This document shows, piece by piece, positions 59,894 to 64,000 of a DNA stretch of 64,000 bases; the first letter of the stretch is position 1; the number at the start of each line of letters is the position of its first letter. Source of the stretch: Telluria antibiotica (GTDB lineage: Bacteria; Pseudomonadota; Gammaproteobacteria; Burkholderiales; Burkholderiaceae_D); the NCBI RefSeq assembly GCF_011682055.1, contig NZ_JAAQOM010000012.1, positions 186,001 to 250,000 of the forward strand, read 5' to 3'. Under the pieces are notes generated by a model. That model made no database searches and was not told the origin of the DNA. It saw nothing but the letters and a program-made list of their open reading frames with translations. The position numbers were made by a program, and so were the translations under genes.

Positions 59894-62602
59894 TTACGCC
59901 GCCAGCAGCTGGCGCAGCACGAACGGCAGGATGCCGCCATGCTTGTAGTAATCGACTTCGATCGGCGTGTCGATGCGCAGCAGCACGGACGTTTCCTTGG
60001 TCGAGCCGTCGGCGCGGTGGATCACGAGCGTCGCCTGCATCTGCGGGCGGATCTCGCCTTCCAGGCCCTTCAGGTCGAAGGTCTCGTTGCCGGTGATGCC
60101 CAGCGTGTCGACGCTGTCGTCGGCCAGGAACTGCAGCGGCAGCACGCCCATGCCGACGAGGTTCGAACGGTGGATGCGCTCGAACGAACGGGCGATCACG
60201 GCCTTCACACCCAGCAGCTGGGTGCCTTTCGCGGCCCAGTCGCGCGAGGAACCGGTGCCGTATTCTTCGCCCGCGAAGATCATCGTCGGGGTGCCTTCCG
60301 CGATGTACTTCATCGCGGCGTCGTAGATCGACAGCTGTTCGCCGCTCGGCTGGTGGAGCGTGATGCCGCCTTCGACGGCGGAACCGTCGGCCTTCGGCGG
60401 GATCATCCTGTTCTTGATGCGGACGTTCGCGAACGTACCGCGCATCATGATCTCGTGATTGCCGCGGCGCGAGCCGTACGAGTTGAAGTCGGCCTTGATG
60501 ACGCCGTGGTCCTTCAGCCATTTACCGGCCGGGCCGTCTTCCTTGATCGAACCGGCCGGGGAGATGTGGTCGGTGGTGATCGAGTCGCCGAACACGCCCA
60601 GCGCGCGCGCGCCCGCGATGCCGGCGGCGGCCGCTTTCGGCGTCATCTCGAAGTCGCTGAAGAACGGCGGTTCGGCGATGTACGTCGACTCCGGCCAGTC
60701 GTAGACCTGGCCCGACACCGACGACACGGCTTCCCACAGCGCGCCCGGGTTGCCCTTGACGTCCGCGTAGTTGCGCTTGAAGACCTCGGAGTTCATCGCG
60801 AACTTCATCAGGTCGTGGATCTCCTGCGAGGTCGGCCAGATGTCGCCCAGGTAGACGTCGACGCCGTCCTTGCCCTTGCCGACCGGTTCCGTCATCAGGT
60901 CGCGCGTGACGTTGCCGGCGATCGCGTAGGCGACGACCAGCGGCGGCGACGCCAGGAAGTTCGAGCGGATGTTCGGGTGAATGCGCGCCTCGAAGTTGCG
61001 GTTGCCCGACAGGACGGCGGCGGCGATGATGTCGTTCGACGTGATCGCGGCGTTCAGTTCCGGCGTCAGGTCACCGGCGTTGCCGATGCAGGTCGTGCAG
61101 CCGTACGCCGTCACGCCGAAGCCGAGCTGCGTGAGGTAAGGCAGCAGGCCCGTCGCTTCGAGATAGTTGGTGACGACGCGCGAACCCGGCGCCAGCGACG
61201 ACTTGATGTGCGGTGCGACCGTGAGGCCTTTTTCGACGGCCTTCTTGGCCAGCAGGCCGGCGGCCAGCAGCACGCTCGGGTTCGACGTGTTCGTGCACGA
61301 CGTGATCGCGGCGATCAGGACGTCGCCGTTCTTCACGCGCAGGCCGTTGGTCGTCTCGTAGACCTTCGACAGGTCTTCCGGGGCCTTGTTGAAGCCGTTC
61401 GCGCTCGTCGGCTTCGAGAACAGGTCGTTGAAGTTGGCCTTCACGTTGCCCAGTTCGATGCGGTCCTGCGGGCGCTTCGGGCCGGCCAGCGACGGGGTGA
61501 CGGTCGACAGGTCGAGCGACACGACGCGCGTGTAGTCGATCTCGCCTTCCTTCGGGACGCCGAACAGGTGCTGGGCCTTGAAGTAGTTCTCGAAGGCGGC
61601 CAGTTCCTCTTCCGTGCGGCCGGTGCCGCGGAAGTAGTCGATGGTCTTGTCGTCGACGGGGAAGAAGCCCATCGTCGCGCCGTATTCCGGCGCCATGTTG
61701 CCGATGGTGGCGCGGTCGGTGGTCGACAGCGACGCCGTGCCTTCGCCGAAGAATTCCACGAACTTGCCGACGACCTTCTCTTTACGCAGCATCTCGGTGA
61801 TGGTCAGCACGAGGTCGGTCGCGGTGCAGCCTTCGCGCAGGGTGCCCGTCAGGTTGACGCCGATGACGTCCGGCGTCAGGAAGTACACGGGCTGGCCCAG
61901 CATGCCGGCTTCCGCCTCGATGCCGCCCACGCCCCAGCCGACCACGCCCACGCCGTTGATCATCGTCGTGTGCGAGTCGGTGCCGACCAGCGTGTCGGGG
62001 TAGTACGTGGAACCGTTCTTCATCACGCCGCGCGCGAGGTATTCCAGGTTCACCTGGTGCACGATGCCGAAGCCCGGAGGCACGACGCCGAACGTGTCGA
62101 ACGCCTGCATGCCCCACTTCATGAACTGGTAGCGCTCGTTATTGCGCTGGAACTCGATCTTCATGTTCAGGTCGAGCGCGTCCGGGGTGCGGAAGTGGTC
62201 GATCGTGACCGAGTGGTCGACGACGAGGTCGACCGGGACCAGCGGCTCGATCTTCTTCGGATCGGCGCCCGTCTTGGCGGCCACGTTGCGCATCGCTGCG
62301 AGGTCGGCCAGCAGCGGCACGCCGGTGAAGTCCTGCAGGACGACGCGGGCGACGACGAACGGGATCTCTTCGGTACGGGCAGCGGTCGGGCCCCAGTTCG
62401 CCAGCTGGCGGACGTGCTCTTCGGTGACCTTCTTGCCGTCGCAGTTGCGCAGCACGGACTCGAGGACGATGCGGATCGACACCGGCAGGCGCGACAGGTT
62501 CACGCCCAGGGCTTCGCCCAGCGCCGGCAGCGAGTAGAACTGGCCGGTCTGGCCCGCCGCGAGCGGGAAATCCTTGAGCGTGTTCAGGGTATTGCGAGAC
62601 AT
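59894..62602 (-). CDS. acnA: Aconitate hydratase A
   Basis: 902 residues, usual length for AcnA/IRP1-type aconitases. The [4Fe-4S] cysteines are in TSCTNTSNPSV and YGCTTCIGN. Other blocks are VVDHSVTIDHF, GTDSHTTMINGVGVVGWGVGGIEAEAG (cited in part) and, in domain 4, EEYGTGSSRDWAAKG with the catalytic Ser and SRDWAAKG loop. It interconverts citrate and isocitrate in the TCA cycle and may act as an RNA-binding iron sensor when the cluster is lost. It has its own terminator and starts 63 bases from the end of the next leftward gene. Confidence 0.97.
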   Translation of the reverse strand: MSRNTLNTLKDFPLAAGQTGQFYSLPALGEALGVNLSRLPVSIRIVLESVLRNCDGKKVTEEHVRQLANWGPTAARTEEIPFVVARVVLQDFTGVPLLADLAAMRNVAAKTGADPKKIEPLVPVDLVVDHSVTIDHFRTPDALDLNMKIEFQRNNERYQFMKWGMQAFDTFGVVPPGFGIVHQVNLEYLARGVMKNGSTYYPDTLVGTDSHTTMINGVGVVGWGVGGIEAEAGMLGQPVYFLTPDVIGVNLTGTLREGCTATDLVLTITEMLRKEKVVGKFVEFFGEGTASLSTTDRATIGNMAPEYGATMGFFPVDDKTIDYFRGTGRTEEELAAFENYFKAQHLFGVPKEGEIDYTRVVSLDLSTVTPSLAGPKRPQDRIELGNVKANFNDLFSKPTSANGFNKAPEDLSKVYETTNGLRVKNGDVLIAAITSCTNTSNPSVLLAAGLLAKKAVEKGLTVAPHIKSSLAPGSRVVTNYLEATGLLPYLTQLGFGVTAYGCTTCIGNAGDLTPELNAAITSNDIIAAAVLSGNRNFEARIHPNIRSNFLASPPLVVAYAIAGNVTRDLMTEPVGKGKDGVDVYLGDIWPTSQEIHDLMKFAMNSEVFKRNYADVKGNPGALWEAVSSVSGQVYDWPESTYIAEPPFFSDFEMTPKAAAAGIAGARALGVFGDSITTDHISPAGSIKEDGPAGKWLKDHGVIKADFNSYGSRRGNHEIMMRGTFANVRIKNRMIPPKADGSAVEGGITLHQPSGEQLSIYDAAMKYIAEGTPTMIFAGEEYGTGSSRDWAAKGTQLLGVKAVIARSFERIHRSNLVGMGVLPLQFLADDSVDTLGITGNETFDLKGLEGEIRPQMQATLVIHRADGSTKETSVLLRIDTPIEVDYYKHGGILPFVLRQLLAA

Positions 62603-62665
62603 AAAAGCTCTCCTTAGTGAGATTTTGTTGTTACCTACAACTCGGTCAGCCTTGCCGATGGGGCA

Positions 62666-63229
62666 TCAGCTCGTCTTGTCGCCCGGCGCGGCGGCCACTG
62701 CCGGCCGGGCCTGTTCGGCGTCCTTGCATTCGTTGGCCAGCTGGCGGTTCTGCCTCGAGTCGAGCAGGATACCCTTCGACGGGATGCCGATCCAGACCAG
62801 CCCGGACTTCGCGCTCTCGTAGCGGCGGGCGCCCGTCGTCGTGCCGACTTTCTCCATGCGGCGCAGGTGGTTCTGCCAGCGCAGTATGATGTAGCTGTCG
62901 TCCATCAGGTTGCGGTACACGGCGACCTTGTTGTTCATCTCGCACGAGAACTCGGTCAGCGTCGTGTCCGTGACGTCCGGGATCGGCTCGTCGTCGGCGA
63001 CCTCCGGCTTCGGTTCTTCCTTGTGCGCCTTCGCGTCTTTCTTGTCTTTCTTGCTGTCCTTCTTGCTGTCCTTCTTGTGCTTGGCCGGCTTGGCCTTTTC
63101 TTTTTGTTTCAGGACCTTGGTGGCCTTGGGGTGGCTGTCGCCGGTGGCGGCCGATGCGGACGCGCACAGGCTTGCCGCCGCGAGCGCGAGGGCACAGGCG
63201 GCGAGCGGTTGTTTTAGAGTGATGGCCAT
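62666..63229 (-). CDS. Exported Lys-rich protein, C-terminal MliC-like domain (tentative)
   Basis: 187 residues. Signal peptide (LKQPLAACALALAAASLCASASA), then a Lys/Asp/Glu-rich stretch (KQKEKAKPAKHKKDSKKDSK..., ~35-70) and a ~85-residue domain: FSCEMNNKVAVYRNLMDDSYIILRW, TTGARRYESAKSGLVWIGIPSKGILLD, ending NECKDAEQ (quoted in parts). Two Cys, spaced as in a disulfide, plus a GARRYES-x-SGLVW pattern recall the MliC/PliC C-type lysozyme-inhibitor fold, but this is uncertain. The ATG overlaps the last base of the upstream lyase stop, so they are co-translated. Function unproven. Confidence 0.62.
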   Translation of the reverse strand: MAITLKQPLAACALALAAASLCASASAATGDSHPKATKVLKQKEKAKPAKHKKDSKKDSKKDKKDAKAHKEEPKPEVADDEPIPDVTDTTLTEFSCEMNNKVAVYRNLMDDSYIILRWQNHLRRMEKVGTTTGARRYESAKSGLVWIGIPSKGILLDSRQNRQLANECKDAEQARPAVAAAPGDKTS

Positions 63230-64000
63230 CAGATGGATTCCGGTTGATTGACGAGTGCCGCCGCGGCCTCCGGCAGCGCCAGGCCGGCCAGCTTCGCGCG
63301 CTGCAACACCGTCCAATAATATCGGTAGCTGGCGCGGTCGTGCAAGCGGCCTCCATGGGCAATCGGTCCCCAATCCTTCGCCATCGCCGCCTGCAGGATG
63401 CTCGTCGCTTCGTTCACTTCCGCGAGGCGCGGCGTGAAGGCTTTCACGATGGGCTTGATCTGGTCGGGATGGATGCTCCACATCCGGGTGAATCCGAACT
63501 CGGCGGCGGCGCGCTGGGCATCGTTGGCGACGACGGCGCTGTCCTTGATCTCGGTCGTCACATTGTGCGACGGGACTTTGTCATGCGCGTGACAAGCCGT
63601 CGCCATCTCCAGCTTCGCGCGCACGACGAGCGGATGCGTGAACTGGCCCGGCGTGCGCATCGCGGCGGCCGGAATCGCGCCGTGGTGCGCCGAGACGAAA
63701 TCCATGATGCCGAACGACAGGCTCTCGACCTGGGGCAGGGCGGCGATGGCGTAGGCGTCGTGCAGGGCGCCGTGCGTCTCGATCAGCACGTGCAGCGGCA
63801 GCACGGCGCGCCCGGCCTTCGCGGCGGCCTGGTTGACGACGTCCTGCGCGCGCAGCACGTCTTCCAGGCTGTCGGGCTTCGGCAGAACGACGTAGGCGAG
63901 TTTCTGGGCGGCGGCCCCGACGATGATCTCGACGTCCTGCGCGAAGTGCGGGCTCGTGACGTCGTGCAGGCGCGCGCCGATGCGGTGCGCGCGGTTGTCG
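63229..64000 (-). CDS. HpcH/HpaI/CitE-type aldolase/lyase (5' partial)
   Basis: The frame is open to the right edge, so the N-terminus lies beyond the window; the only in-window starts are internal. The visible part has a CitE-family TIM-barrel: LHVLIETHGALHDAYAIAALPQVESLSFGIMDFVSAHHGAIP (cited in part), with the Mg-binding acidic residues and Arg/His loop of malyl-CoA/citrate lyase beta proteins, and GFTRMWSIHPDQIKPIV near the C-terminus. Members cleave or form C-C bonds of acyl-CoA esters such as malyl- or citramalyl-CoA. Which one is undecided. It is followed by the Lys-rich gene with a one-base overlap. Confidence 0.82.
   Translation of the reverse strand, partial: DNRAHRIGARLHDVTSPHFAQDVEIIVGAAAQKLAYVVLPKPDSLEDVLRAQDVVNQAAAKAGRAVLPLHVLIETHGALHDAYAIAALPQVESLSFGIMDFVSAHHGAIPAAAMRTPGQFTHPLVVRAKLEMATACHAHDKVPSHNVTTEIKDSAVVANDAQRAAAEFGFTRMWSIHPDQIKPIVKAFTPRLAEVNEATSILQAAMAKDWGPIAHGGRLHDRASYRYYWTVLQRAKLAGLALPEAAAALVNQPESI

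Noticed and set aside
59780..62617. 945-residue open frame on the plus strand across acnA
   Set aside because: Antisense shadow of a clearly conserved aconitase with terminator and iron-sulfur motifs.

Overview
The window is GC-rich, densely coded DNA typical of a betaproteobacterium. The gene content suggests the Oxalobacteraceae, in the Massilia/Duganella/Telluria range: an HrpB-type regulator beside a type III secretin, a DUF2863-like protein, a KGG-repeat stress protein, many Porin_4 porins, TctC-type binding proteins and GTAGGGTGGGC-type interspersed repeats. The genus is inferred from content only; no 16S gene is present. Both ends cut through genes.

Layout. 0-4 kb: the end of a TPR hybrid sensor kinase, a compact type VI cargo unit (Hcp, Rap1a/Tai-type immunity protein, Tae4-type amidase) and a LuxR-type response regulator. 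4.2-13.6 kb: a type III secretion accessory locus. It holds an HrpB/HrpX-like AraC regulator, the SctC/HrcC secretin, a 1225-residue candidate effector overlapping a small lytic transglycosylase, and two proteins of unknown function that share a 42-residue C-terminal module. Each of the two putative secretion operons has an upstream TTCG-N16-TTCG sequence, the hrpII box read by HrpB in Ralstonia, followed by a matching -10 region. This is the most interesting part of the window. 13.7-19.3 kb: a C4-dicarboxylate module (dctA behind a sigma-54 promoter, porin, dctB, dctD). 19.8-20.3 kb: an array of 67-bp repeats with hairpin cores. 20.3-29.9 kb: a TctD/TctE-like two-component system divergent from a long uptake operon (porin, TctC-type protein, ABC binding protein, fused permease, ATPase, AbrB-type membrane protein), with three direct repeats in the control region.

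30-36.9 kb: an MFS/PlsC fusion, tRNA-Pro(GGG), a diguanylate cyclase, a lipocalin-like protein divergent from a LysR regulator, and a lower-GC methyltransferase next to an IS5-type transposase remnant, which looks like an acquired segment. 36.9-41.5 kb: ppc and a chemotaxis receptor. 41.5-42.8 kb: a phage-type switch with a CI/S24 repressor, three operators and a holin-like gene, but no other phage genes. 42.9-53.5 kb: a family 9 glycosyltransferase, stress-type disordered proteins, an M14 carboxypeptidase, a CYTH protein, an acyltransferase, a cNMP-binding/thioredoxin-reductase-like fusion and a second diguanylate cyclase.

53.5-64 kb: a MarR regulator with an alpha/beta hydrolase gene broken by an in-frame amber codon, a REPIN-like repeat element, a DUF2863-like gene, a Fur-box-preceded siderophore receptor with its PKHD hydroxylase, a hairpin repeat related to the 20-kb array, acnA with a strong terminator, a lysine-rich exported protein and the start of a CitE/HpcH-type lyase.

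Family calls rest on motif recognition by eye; no database search was run.
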